Below, piece by piece: positions 10,682-22,692 of a DNA stretch of 64,000 nt. Positions within the stretch are counted from its first letter, which is position 1. Each line of letters opens with the position of its first letter. The position numbers and the translations under genes are program-made. The stretch is from Acanthococcus lagerstroemiae (lineage: Eukaryota > Arthropoda > Insecta > Hemiptera > Eriococcidae), in the NCBI GenBank assembly GCA_031841125.1, contig CM063107.1, forward strand, positions 22,214,499 through 22,278,498, given 5' to 3'. The notes under the pieces are model-generated. The model saw only the letters and a list, made by a program, of their open reading frames with translations, did no database searches and had not been told where the DNA came from.

Positions 10682-13600
10682 TCAAGGAATCAAGGCTAAG
10701 ACACATTTCGAACAATTTTTCACTTTTTCTGGTCCATTGGCTGAGGAGTTGATGACAAATTGTTTTAGAGTCGAATCGATACAATTACCTAATTCGTTCG
10801 ACTGAGTTAAGATCGTTCCAAGAGTAACCAAAGCTCGGAAAAACGCTTCCGACTCGGTTAGTTGTGGAAAGATGTTGATCAAGTTTAGTAACATCACAGA
10901 CTGGCTTTCAATATCGTTAGTTTTATAAAATAAAGTCGCCATATTCAGCGCTAAAGTCACCACAGCAATCTGCAATACCAACAGCATATGTCAATAAATG
11001 AAGGCAAGAGAAGGAACGCTACGTACAAAGTAATCAAAGCGGGAGGGGAGGGATAACAGAATAGAATTAATATGTAACTTGGAATCATGAAATGTGCCTC
11101 TGGTGTCAAAAAATCATTTTTCACTTTCTTTACAATTCTTATAGAAAAAATCACGCTCGTTCGAATGAAACAAATCGCAGCTTCCTATCTTCATTAGTTT
11201 TCCCACAAATTGCATTTAAAAATTACGTGAAAATTTTAAAAACATCCATTTACATGGCGTTGTGTGAAACAGGCCTACGGAAATGACAGAAAACGAGAGT
11301 TCGAAACGCGGTTATCATAGCAACGTGTAAACGCATCGCCACAGATGTGCACACAACTACCACCATCCCCCATTTACAATCGTGTATCTTGAAAACCTAT
11401 TTTCGCACGAGAGGCACATTTCATGATTCCCGGTCACATATAGTCAATATGCTGTTCGAAAATGATTCGCACTTTCTGTTAAAAATAGAAAGGAACCAGA
11501 ATGAACGAAAAGCTCTGTGCGAGAAGTTAAGTTACATTTCCGGCTAGTATAGTTTCTCACTGCTACTTGCATCAACACTATAAAGATGAGGAGACTGACT
11601 GACCTAAAGGCCTCGCTACATAGCTGTGCAACATGCAACATCACGTGACTACATGAACCAATCAGCGGGAGGTTGTTGTACAAATTTGCGACAGTGACAT
11701 GTTCCTACGGCATGGTCGTTGTTACCAAATTTTCGCAAAGTCACATGGTGCGCTTTTTCACAATAATTTTGAATTGGTATACGTTTCATGTGCCCAGAAT
11801 GCCTCAGATGTGAGCCTGCCTTTGTTGCTATATCTTCAGACAACCTTTCATCCCATTCGTCTTCAGTCAATTTTAATCTGTTAGATCCGCATCGCAGTAC
11901 AATACTGATTTCTGTGCAACGTTCATAAGGATCCACTGACATGGGTCACTGTACATCTCACCTGCTACTATCAGTAATCACCATGCAATCAACTGATAAC
12001 AACTTTCTTCCTTTGGCTTTCCATCAATGATTTAACGTCAATCGCACGCTCATCAGTAAGTTGTATCTAGAGACGTTTCCTAAGCTTTGTACAAGTCGCG
12101 CAAATGATTTGTTGCATGTTGCATGTCGCACAGCTCAGTAGCGAGGCCCTAACTGGGAATGCTCGACTATTCTATTAGGTAGGTCCCGCACAAAGCCCTC
12201 AAAATGTAGTATTTCTATGAAGGTTGGCGCTCGTACCACATGAGTAATTTTCAAGTAGTCGACCAAAATCACAGTCAGTAACATACTCTCACTCGTATCA
12301 TACACCCATTTCACGAAATAAGATTTCGTGCCTCCTCAAGAAAATAACGAATAGTTAAGATGTTTATGAACGACAACTCACCTGAAGTGATTTATTCGAT
12401 AAATCAGCGAAGTTGCCGATGATCTCGACGATAAAATCTTTATGGCTTAGGATCAACTTTTCGCCAGTACTGTGTGATAAAATATTACACAGCGTTCTCA
12501 AACTCAACATTTGATTAGCTATGGGCGAATCCGACAGTAGGTTATCTTTAAGATAACCAAAGGTATATTTATCCGAACACACCGCGTTATTTATACCGCT
12601 ATTCCTAACTGCCAACCTTAGAATATCCAATACGGGGAAAATGCAAGCTGAAAAGGAAAGATGAAAAGTATTTTTAGTATATAACACAAAAAAAGCGAAA
12701 TGGATTATTATAACTGATCAAGTATAGTAATACTTTTGGGCCAATTTAATAATTTTTTCAGAACTTCCACAGTTTCAGGAGAATAGTTCGTGTTTGACGG
12801 ATCACACAGCTTGGCAACCTCAGACAAATCATTTGTCGAACACTTCAACGATTCATCTTCCAGACTATTGTTGAAGGCTATTAATTTATCTGCAAATGTC
12901 CATTACCCAAATGCATTATATTTCAGTCTGCAGAAGAATATCAATGGACTTAATCATGTTTCTTACCAAGTATTTGATTTACATTCGCTTGATCAAATCG
13001 AATATAAGAAGTCTGAGGGAAGAAGCTGTTTCTCGGGGGCTCTAAAATCAAGAAAAGAAAATTATTTAGCTGACATCATCCACCATGATCATCACGACCG
13101 AGAGTCAAATATTGTCTGTATAGTCGAATAGAACTCTCTCACCGCAGAAAGAGAATGTAGCAGAGGTTAAGAGACCATATCATACCGGGAAGATTAGACA
13201 GCTAAGATCTCTTCAGCTCTCTACACCCATATGTATACATACATAGTTTTCTCAGCCACTACCCATCTCTAGATGCTGACCCAAAAATGGGCTCGCATGC
13301 ACCCCCATTTATTTCATTTGTATCAACCCATCCATGGAAATAACTAAGTAGAGAAAGACTTGCCCTCTTGCCCTCATTACAATCAGTCTAATTATGATTT
13401 TATTCGCTATTTCGCAACTGTAAGTACAACCATTGGTTTCAACTGCACTCCACCTGTACCATTCTGACTCGTTTTACAAGACTCCTACACTAGACCAATC
13501 CTTTCCTCTTTACTATTCAATGTCTAACAAGAAGTTCCGTGGAAAAGGAAGTGAAGTGAAACGCAGAAATTGGAAGTACATTCGAGCACAAATGAAATAC

Positions 13601-16600
13601 AAACGAATGGAACCTCTTCCCCCTCCCCCCAATGGGTACAAAATAGAAAAACAGGAGGCTAGCATTAATTCAGCTCTCTCCTGATCCTTCAAGGGAGGCG
13701 ATACAAATAATACAAATAAAATTAATAGACAGATTCGCGCACAAATGAGTCGATAATTTTAGGGTGAAAATTTTAGAGACGGCTCCGAAGCTACTAAAAT
13801 AAATCTTCGAACTCATACGGAAACTGTTCTTCGTTTTTCTTCTTTCGAATTAGACAGAACTGAATCAAAATTTAGTACTCACCAGGATGAGAAACATCCA
13901 TTGGAACATATCGACTACCTCCTGTAAATGGATCAGTATTGCTGGCAACCGTTGGAACTGAACCCCCAGGAACATAACGATTACCTCCTACACCAAAAAT
14001 AAACAAAAATGAGCAAAGTTGAAGCCACAAGTTACTGAACACAATACTGATGAAAGTTGCGCCTGTACATCCGTTAGTTCAACGCAGGGTGTTCTAACCT
14101 GAACATAAAATACCAGTCGAGGTGGTTCGTCATTGCTTTCTCCACGATTTTAAGCGTTAGAATATTTCCTCCTCTATGTTGAAAACCTATGCAAACGTAA
14201 ATAGGGACGGCCATGTGTCTCACAACGTGGAGTCAGCGACTCATAAATCATAATACACACATACTGGTGGTAACATGTTCTGCGAATATAACGCCTTGAT
14301 CCTGAGAACTGCTGAGGAACTGCATGGTATCTATTGACCTCGAAAGGTACTGCGGCCACTCTATTCACTCGGTTATTCGTGGGACAAGGCGAAACCTGCT
14401 CACTAGTTTTTCGGGTGAAGGGAATCGAACCAGCGTCGCAAGGATACGAAGACACGACACCACTCAGTCACAGAGCAACATTCTTCCTAAGTACAGTAAG
14501 ACCATTTCACTAACCTGTCTCACTGGAAGGATGCAACACAATAAGACTAGTTGCAGAAATATACTGCTTATTAAGAAAGGTTTAAGAAATAATGTTCTTC
14601 AATTATGAGGGATACTTCGGATATGTTATACATTACTGTATTGGAGGATTAAAATGTAATTGAAGAAGGGATCAACATGGAAGGTTATGCGCTGCTTCTT
14701 CTACTTGGTAGAGTAACAAGATGTGAGAGAAATTTTTATATTTTGAGGAAAAACTATCGGACGACATTTGATTGCTCATCTTGTTGCTATCCGAAGGTTT
14801 CAAGAGGAATGCCGAAGGTCTTAAGAGAAATGTGTATTGAAATTTTGAATTTATAAGGCCCCTACCATGAGTATGATAGGCAACGAGTATTCCAAAACAC
14901 TAATTCAACGCTGTGAGATGTTTGATTCGTGACAATCTGTACATAATATAAAAAATAATGTATCCAACTGATTTCTCAAGATAGGCAATGAATTGTCACT
15001 TTTAGTACATCATATGCACTCATAAAACGCTATCAGCATGAGGAAACTTTTCTAACCATGTTTGAAGTTGAATGTAACGAACCAGGTGTACAGAAGAAAA
15101 AACGTGGGTCTAAATTCACCCAGGCCCGTCAATCCAAATGTTAAGCAAACAATTTTCAATTACATCTGTCACATAATGATGCGGTGAAAACAATATGGCT
15201 AAATTTTACGTCAATCTTGTTTCTTTTGAATATGCTACCACGATAAGTTCTGATGTGTCAAGAGTCTGTACCCACTCAAGTTGTTTCAAATCATGCTGTA
15301 ACAGCCTGCACAACTAACTGATGATAACAATCATCATCAGCCTTATAAAAGATTAAGGTATTCACCGGTAAATGGATCTGCGTATTCCGGAGGTGCTGGT
15401 GCTATCGGCGCATTCGTTTGTTTCGAATTCTTTATTATAAAATTGGCCACTTCTTCCAGATAACTTTGAGGTAAGTCGTGCTTATGAATGAATGCCTGGG
15501 CTACAAACCACGGATCTTCACTTTTATTATACGGAAGTTTCAGCGGGGGTTTGCCATCATCAATATCGACAGTAAATACGAAGTCATATTCCTATAAAAT
15601 AGAGAACATGAAAATTTTCTGTCTAGAAATCATGCCCTTTCATACAGAATCAAACTTCAAATGCTTTTTAATCGCTGACCTTTCCTTCGTATAAAACTCG
15701 GCCGGATGTTTCTTGAGTACCGCCGCTACCACTCATGACGTTACCTAGTTTATTCCACTTTCTATCAGCCACGGACCATGTGTAACAAATCACTTCGCCG
15801 TCTTCTCTAACCATTTTGGTCTGGCCCTCTCGAGTGCCCGCTTCTTCCAGTGTTTCGGGTCCAGGGAGACTACAAACGAGGATATTATCTAGCAATCTTC
15901 CAACTTGATCTACATCTACGGAGCATATCATCATAACTGCATCTTACTCTGACACACGCACGCCACCGATATGCTTCTCAGCTTTAGTATTCAGTGCCTC
16001 AACTTCGCTTTCGAACATCGCTTGAGCCTCTTGGTCAGCTTGCCTTTGTTCGTTTTCTGAAAATACTCGTACGGTGCCATCACTGCACAGAATTTGCCGA
16101 ATATGAGAACCGAAATAAAAGTGCATAAGGTAACTTCTTGTTTTACGGTTCTCACCTGGAGCCTGTAACTAAATCGTTATTTGATAAGATGGCAACGACC
16201 CAAACGCTTTGAGCTGGAAGTGTTAGGTTCTGCGATGCCTCACCAGACCACACCATCAAACAACGATCTTCACCGGCACTGGCGAACAGTTCGCCACGCG
16301 CACAAATGCTGAACCAGAAACAGAATACGTGAGTTGTTTCTAAATCATCATATTTGCACGAATATAATTACTAAAAAGGTAGCAACCGAAACCTACAGAC
16401 TACCACTACCATTCTTATGTGCCAACTTGGCTGTTGTACAAACCTGTAAATGAAATTAGGGTGGCCATACAATGTTTCTAAGCACTCGCCCGATCCCACA
16501 GACCATTTTTTGATAGTCGCGTCATTAGAACATGATAGAAATTCAACGTCATTCAGTTTCGCCAAATCTCGAACGCAGTCAGTGTGACCTGTAGTGGCGA

Positions 16601-19600
16601 ACAGGAAATTATTTGAAACACGATTAAGTATTTGCACTAATTACTAAAACATTAACAGCGGCAGTCATTCATGCTTGCAAAGAAAGAAAAAGGAGCATTA
16701 ATCATTCTGATTTTTTTTTTAGATCCCGCGGATTGGTAACAAACTCCGGAATGAAGCGAAACTGGGCCCCGAGCAAATTATAAGTCACTCTTTCTTTTTA
16801 CCGCCTTCAGGCACCTCTTTTCAGCTGAGCAACCTGGGGAACTTCTGCCTCTTTCTACGAATTCAATGCTTCCAAGACTTTTTTCCAAACTTGTTCGGGA
16901 ATCTTCAAGATTCTTCCAGGTTTATTTAAAACTTGCTAAGGCCAGGCTTGATCATCAGAACTATATAAGACTCTACCAGATTTCTTTGACACTCTTAAGA
17001 CTGATTGAGACTCTCAGATTCTAGACCACTTGAAAATTTTTTAAGACTCTCTCAAATTTTCTTAAGCCTCTTCATGGCTCATTTTATACTCGTATATTCT
17101 TCCAGACTTGGATGCTATTCCAAATCTTTCTTCTGGAAACCTCTTTACTAGTACCACTGATTATTAAATTTCATAAGAATTGTGCAAAATTTCATAAAAT
17201 AATGAAATTTGGTATGTAGGCACTAGGCACTCTTAGGTATAAAGATAATAAAATTGGATCCACCCCAGGATCCCCTCCTGGGTCTACAGTATCTGTTTGA
17301 ACAAAAAAAAAAAAAAAAAGGTGCCAAAATTAAAGAATAGCTGTTCCCTAAATCCTATAAATCGGCTTCGGCAAAAACCCCATTGACTGCGATAAAATTC
17401 AATATTAAGAGTCGTATATAAAAACTCACATACACTTCACACTTCATTAGCGCCCCTAAGACTTTTTCAGACGTATTTAACATTCTTAATACTATTTCGA
17501 AGTTATTCAAGTCTTTTCAAGACTCTCCCAGAATTATTTGAAATTCTTCGATACTCTTCCACATTTATTTCAGGTTTTCACACTAGATATTTTAAAACTC
17601 ATCAATAGGGAGCGGATTTTTATGTGTTAAAAACAGATGAGATATGCGCATGTGTAAGCGTCAAAACATCCAAAATATGGGCTAACACGATACGGGTGTC
17701 ATTTTTAAAAGCGTGAAGACAGGGTTGGCAGGTAAAATACATTTTACATGTAAGATAGTCGATGTAAAATAACTTTTTATTTTACATTTTACATGTAGAA
17801 TGTAAAATGAATCCAACTGAGTACCAAAATTAAAGTTCAATTTTTCAATAAAATTTTTAAAACTTGCACACAATTGGAACTACAGTCGAAAATGGTCGTC
17901 TCTCCTTTATCATTCAATTTTATAATTTATACTCCTCAAATTTACTACAGGTAACTCACGAGAAAGTAGAGTGTTTTATAGAAAGTGAATTACAAAAGAC
18001 AAGTATAAAATAATTTTTAAAAAATTGAGCAATTCAGGCCAAACAAATTTCAACATTTTTCGTCAAACTTCTAAAAATTTAAACTTAAAATTAAAAATTT
18101 TCAAAGAACAAAAACTAACAAAAAAGGATTCTTAATAAATCTTATAAATTCCATTAAAAAAAAAACATCATGTTGAAACTTGTCGGTCTTTTTGGTATCA
18201 GCAATTTTTCTTAAACTACTCTATTTGTTTTATTTTACCGTTAAAATTTAAATTATTTCATCTTTCATCTCGATTATTAATTTATTTCATAATTACTTTT
18301 CAATTTTTCATTCTCATTTCTCATCATATCATCAAAATCTATCAATCATCAATGGGCTCTGCCTGGTCCATTCTAAGCTCCATAAATTTAACCGTCTTCA
18401 GTTATTATGATTATATCGTAAGCAATCTACTTTTTTTTTTTTTTTCAAATTGCAAGATCATTTTTTTCAAAGAAAAAGGAAAGTTTTGCGCTAATTATTT
18501 CCCCCTTAGTTCTAAATGAGAATAGGTCAGATTATTTCTCACAATCATAGAAGAAGGATTTCCCTACACATAGTCATTCAAAATTATTTTTGAAATTCTT
18601 TCTAAAGAAAGCTAGACTATGTTCACTCATTACCCTGAAAACTGGGTGTTCACGTTTTGCCCCAAGTGACCCTATACCTGCTGATTTTATAAATTTGGTA
18701 AAAATGTATTGCTTGTTTCATAAAATCAGCAGAACCTGCCGATTTTATGAAATCGTCAATTTGATGAATTCGGCGTAACATATAGAAAAAAAAGTTTATC
18801 AGTGGGTGCGCGCATTTGTTTGTTCAAGGTTAGCGAGTGAACCGTAAGAGCCGGGAGTTTGTACTTTTCTGATGTATTCATATGAAATCTGGGAAGGTTT
18901 TAGACTAAAAAATTTTGATATCCATATTAGGAGGGCTACAAAATTCTGCCCCCTTTGGACACTTTTTTTTTCGACTAGGACTTTTCATTATGTTAAGATT
19001 TGGTGGTTGTAACTGTCTCCCTGCAGAAATTATTAGGGGATTGAAAATTTGAAATTTCCAAAACAAGCTCAAAGTACCTTATTAATACATTTATATCTGA
19101 TTTAACGCGACCACAGTATACTCGGATATTGTTTCGTACTCATTCGTGGACCGCACGGCCCATCGTATCATTTTCAAAAGCCCCAGTTTTTGTAAAATAT
19201 GTTCAGCATTTCTCTTAATTATCTGACTGAATTTCTGAAAACATCAAAATTTTCGTCTGAATAATACAAACATGAAGCAATAAACTGCAAATTAGCAATA
19301 CGAGTTGAAGCTCTTTCCTAGCAATCAGGCGCCGTACCGCTACCCATCTATCAATACGCGCGCTCACGCAGAATAGAAACCATTTGTTATTTTTTGTCTG
19401 TATTTAAAAATGCATCAAATTTTTCATAAATCAAAATATGAAAACGTGAAATAAAACAGCTACAAATATCGTTCTGTGTCATAAGTACACGCATTATTAC
19501 CAATCAAAGGTCCAATCCGTTGCACAAATTTATCTACCCATTTCGAAGAAACAGGTATCTACCCGACATTAAGTAGGTATCTATACCTGCGCTCAAGTCA

Positions 19601-22108
19601 GGAAATTAAATGTGAGGGAAATAAGGCACAAAATAATTCGTTTGATCAGTAATAACTTACATGTACTGCGTTACAGAGCTATATGTATACCAGTGTTCCA
19701 CCATCTAACTCGCTTTAGCGACTTATTTCAACTGATTCACTTTAGCCTAGGGTCTAGATGAGCCATGAAGCGGGTCAGCTATTATAATACACAATCGCAT
19801 TATGGAAACACGGTCGAGACAGATACCACGAATCCCAAGCAGGACGGACCTTTTAAATTTCTCAAAATTGGTGACATAAATCTGCGCTAGGAGCACTATT
19901 GTAAAGAAAACACAATTTTTCATTTTTTCCCCTTCCTTTCTTTTTTCCTGATGCGCTAGTGAAGATTCTAGAAAACGTGTACTCCTTTCCACTGTTTAAG
20001 AAAAAAATATTGAAAATTGAGGAAATATGTCCTCAAAATCCGAAAACTAAAAAAAAATATGTGCTAGAAAAACCAAAAATATGCAAAAATATGCTTTTAT
20101 AGGTAATATATGTAAAGTGGTAACTTTAACAAATCATAATCGATTGCAGTAAAATACTGAATCGACTCAAAAAGTCGAGAGTCTCGCAGGATTGCAGTAC
20201 AACTGTCTGCTCTCGGAAGATAATCGGAATTATTCAATTCCGGCTTTTATCAGTTGGAGCGCGCTCGACCATCTGCGAGTATCACCGCGACAACCAACGA
20301 CCAAGATATTCGGCAGAACGAATATCTTACATATAATATGTATATGCAGAATATGCTAAAACAAATGGGGCTCATTTTGCTTAGAAAGATTTTAAACGTA
20401 AAAGTATCTTAAATATACCGTTTCTCACTCGACCAGACAAACATACGATTTCATTAAAATCTGTTTCCTGCTCATCAAGCTTCATTCAAGATACACTCAG
20501 TGTCTTCAAGATTGCTCAAGGTTCCAACATCCTCCTAAAGTTGTTCGGAATTCACCAAGATAATTCGAGACTCGTTAATGGATTGTTACAACATTCTTCT
20601 TTCAACGTCAGAATGAAGTACAGCTCTTCACGCTCTTACAAATGACACCTAGTTGGCGTGTATATTTATGTTTTAGTGCATAATTTTAGATTCTTTTAAC
20701 GCATATTTCACCTGTTTCGCATATAAAAAGTCGCTCTTTGGTTGCAACTGTTTCAGACATATTCAAGTTTCTTCAAGACTTTTTGAAATTACTCTACTAT
20801 ACACGCTGAAGATTATTTGAGACGCATTCAGATTTATCTACTGAGACTTCTGAGGCCCACTAAAACTCTTCTACACGAGTTCAACTTTCTCAATCAAATT
20901 CAAACTATGTTTTTCAAACTTTTCTAGACCTGTTTCTGTAAGATTATCAAAAATAAGTTCAAGATTCTTCTGGACTAGATCAAGACCAGCTCACTGTTCT
21001 TGACTTCTTGTTCAGAGTCCTCGAAGACCAGTACAGGGATTCAGGAAAAATTTCCCCTAAAACAAATCATTACAAATCCTCTTCTCATCTATTTTTCCAC
21101 ACATTATCACAAAAAATAACTTTTCGCTAGCTTTCCATCCTGCTTCCTACAGTTCCTGTTTTCATTCAGTATGTCTCTCTTTGGCTCGTTACTTAAATCT
21201 GAAGTTCAATTCTGTTCTGAACTACCACAAATTTTCCTATCACATTATTCTTATATCAACTTTCCATGAGGAAAACCCTTCGCGATAACTGTCAATAATA
21301 AAATCGTTAATTGATCATCGGAACTACGATACTGAGCGCGAGTATTTGAATTAATATACCTGTCAATGTTTTCACCAAACTACCATTTGCACGAAAAAAT
21401 TTGATTGTTTTATCTGCCGAACCGGAAATAATTAGATCGTCTTTCACTTGCAGCACTGCCCATACTGCAGCTTGGTGACTTTCAATGGTTAAAACACAGA
21501 TTGACTGCGGCTCCGACAAATGCCATACTTTTACTGATTTGTCCCACGACGCGCTTAGAATTGTATTTGGTTTGGTGCCATTAACCAGTCTGCAAACTGA
21601 AAAACAATACTGAAATTAGAGTTGGGCATCAACTCACGTTATAATAACTATTACCAGAGGGATGGTGTACCGGTGTTTTCATGTCCAGCCAATTTCTGAA
21701 CTGCAGTAGGAGATTCGGGTGTAAAGAGCAGAATTAGATGATCGTTACCGCCAGTTACAATCAAGCCATTCGGGAAAACGTCATTCGGCGGGAGCACGCA
21801 AACACTGGTTACAAAGTTTTTGTGGCCTACAAACGTTTGCACTTCGGTGAAACCAGTGTTATATCTGGAACAGGCACCGCGTATTTCATGAATAAGACAT
21901 GTTTACATTTCGATACTTAGCGTACGTTTCGGATCAGCATTTGTTCCTGAATGATACACAAATAGAAGCAGTTCAGTTACCCATTTGGTCTCCACAATTT
22001 CGCTGTTCTGTCGCGGGAACAGGACACGATACAATCATCGTGAGTGACAGCCACATCTCGAACATCACTCTTGTGACCATACAGAACAGAACTCAGTTTA
22101 TACGGCAT
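10682..22108 (-). CDS. PLAA: phospholipase A2-activating protein (PLAA/Doa1/Ufd3), complete 13-exon gene
   Basis: Exons (minus): 22108-21981, 21864-21671, 21596-21360, 16588-16444, 16308-16156, 16082-15948, 15869-15680, 15591-15366, 13987-13883, 13041-12967, 12889-12734, 12647-12382, 10969-10682. All junctions are GT-AG and phase agrees throughout: 2298 bases, 765 residues (human about 795). The seven-blade WD40 propeller covers residues 1 to ~325 (LYGHKSDVRDVAV, FVGHKNFVTSV, SASWDKSVKVW, SGSADKTIKFF, TGHTDCVRDLA). The PFU ubiquitin-binding domain is ~340-440 (GTREGQTKMVREDGE). Two DPFTG linker repeats (FTGGNRYVPG and FTGGSRYVPM) lie at ~465-505. The PUL/armadillo domain, which binds p97/VCP, is ~510-765 (FPVLDILRL, NQMLSLRTLCN, VTLALNMATLF). 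Known role: p97 cofactor in ubiquitin homeostasis. Intron 3 is 4.8 kb and repeat-rich. Confidence 0.95.
11608..12149. mobile_element. PIF/Harbinger-like MITE in PLAA intron 12
   Basis: Inverted termini of about 30 bases: GGCCTCGCTAC, two differing bases, AGCTGTGC, one differing base, ACATGCAACAT. The element is flanked by TAA at 11605-11607 and 12150-12152. A 3-bp TWA duplication with G/C-rich ends is the Harbinger hallmark. At 542 bp it is too short for a transposase gene; a minus-strand open frame inside (about 11649-11942) has no recognised similarity. Confidence 0.65.
14170..14485 (-). repeat. tRNA-derived SINE in PLAA intron 8
   Basis: On the minus strand a tRNA-like head carries both internal pol III promoter boxes: an A box TGACTGAGTGG at 14470-14460 and a perfect B box GGTTCGATTCC at 14431-14421, with tRNA-like spacing. 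It is followed by a non-tRNA body of perhaps 240 bases. The head is not a functional-looking tRNA, since it has no clean acceptor stem. The 3' end and target duplication were not determined. Confidence 0.6.
16840..17590. repeat. semi-tandem AAGACTCTTCAAG word array (PLAA intron 3, left part)
   Basis: Two sub-blocks, about 16840-17110 and 17455-17590, are made of loosely spaced variants of TTCAAGACTCTTCC and TTTGAAACTC on the plus strand, with 10-25 bases between words. A poly-A tract (about 17305-17319) and GGATCC-rich sequence lie between the blocks. The same vocabulary recurs at 20470-21030, 46730-46880 and 56395-56470. Confidence 0.6.
17732..17809. repeat. palindromic TTTTACATGTAAAA word cluster
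   Basis: Five copies of GTAAAAT or its complement ATTTTAC surround ACATGTA palindromes within 78 bases. The block can fold on itself. It lies in PLAA intron 3 and probably marks a small palindromic element. Confidence 0.6.
20470..21030. repeat. semi-tandem AAGACTCTTCAAG word array (PLAA intron 3, right part)
   Basis: This holds the same dispersed words as at 16840-17590 (TCTTCAAGATTGCTC, TTCAAGTTTCTTCAAGAC, TTCAAGATTCTTCTGGAC), again on the plus strand with irregular spacing. The bases between the two arrays hold no gene; they contain AT-rich sequence and a few diverged open frames that look like chance. Confidence 0.6.
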
Positions 22109-22692
22109 GACTGGACCCGCTCACACCAATTACGACCAATCAATTCGCATGCAGACAGGTACAATGGCACACAATAATACCACTAAGAATATATTAAAAC
22201 TAAGGAATACGTCTTCCACATTATATAATTAACGAAAGAACAAGAACGAAAATTATGAGAACTTAAGAAACAACAAAAAAATCGCTGGCTTCGCTGCCAT
22301 GAAAGAATTCAGATTGTCATTGATCATAGTACCGAATACCGATAATTATTTCAGAAGTACGCCATTACATGTGCTCTATTTGTTGAAGCCAACATATCTT
22401 TCCATAGTTCTAAATAGTGACATAAGAAGATACCTTAAAATAAGAATATTGATAGACTCTTTTCGAGGCGAATGAACTCAGCAACGGAATGGCTAACACC
22501 TAGTGGCGGTATGTGAAACTAAGCGAAATGTACGACTATGTCAGCTGTTATTAACTTATTATCAATGGATTTGGGTTGATAATAATTCCGGCAAATATTT
22601 CACTCAGTTTTGCTACAGTTTGTCTCGTTATTTCCATTATTTTTGAAATTCTTCTTAATTTTTCGATTTGTTTTCAGTTCTCTACTTTTAAA
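22109..22692. promoter_or_regulatory. divergent promoter region between PLAA and PUS10
   Basis: 584 bases separate the two start codons, which point away from each other. Both genes are housekeeping, so a shared bidirectional promoter is likely. I see no clear TATA box at a fixed distance from either ATG. The 5' UTRs of both transcripts must lie here unless non-coding exons exist. Confidence 0.6.

Noticed and set aside
12790..13131. 113-codon plus-strand open frame
   Set aside because: It is the antisense shadow of PLAA exons 10 and 11.
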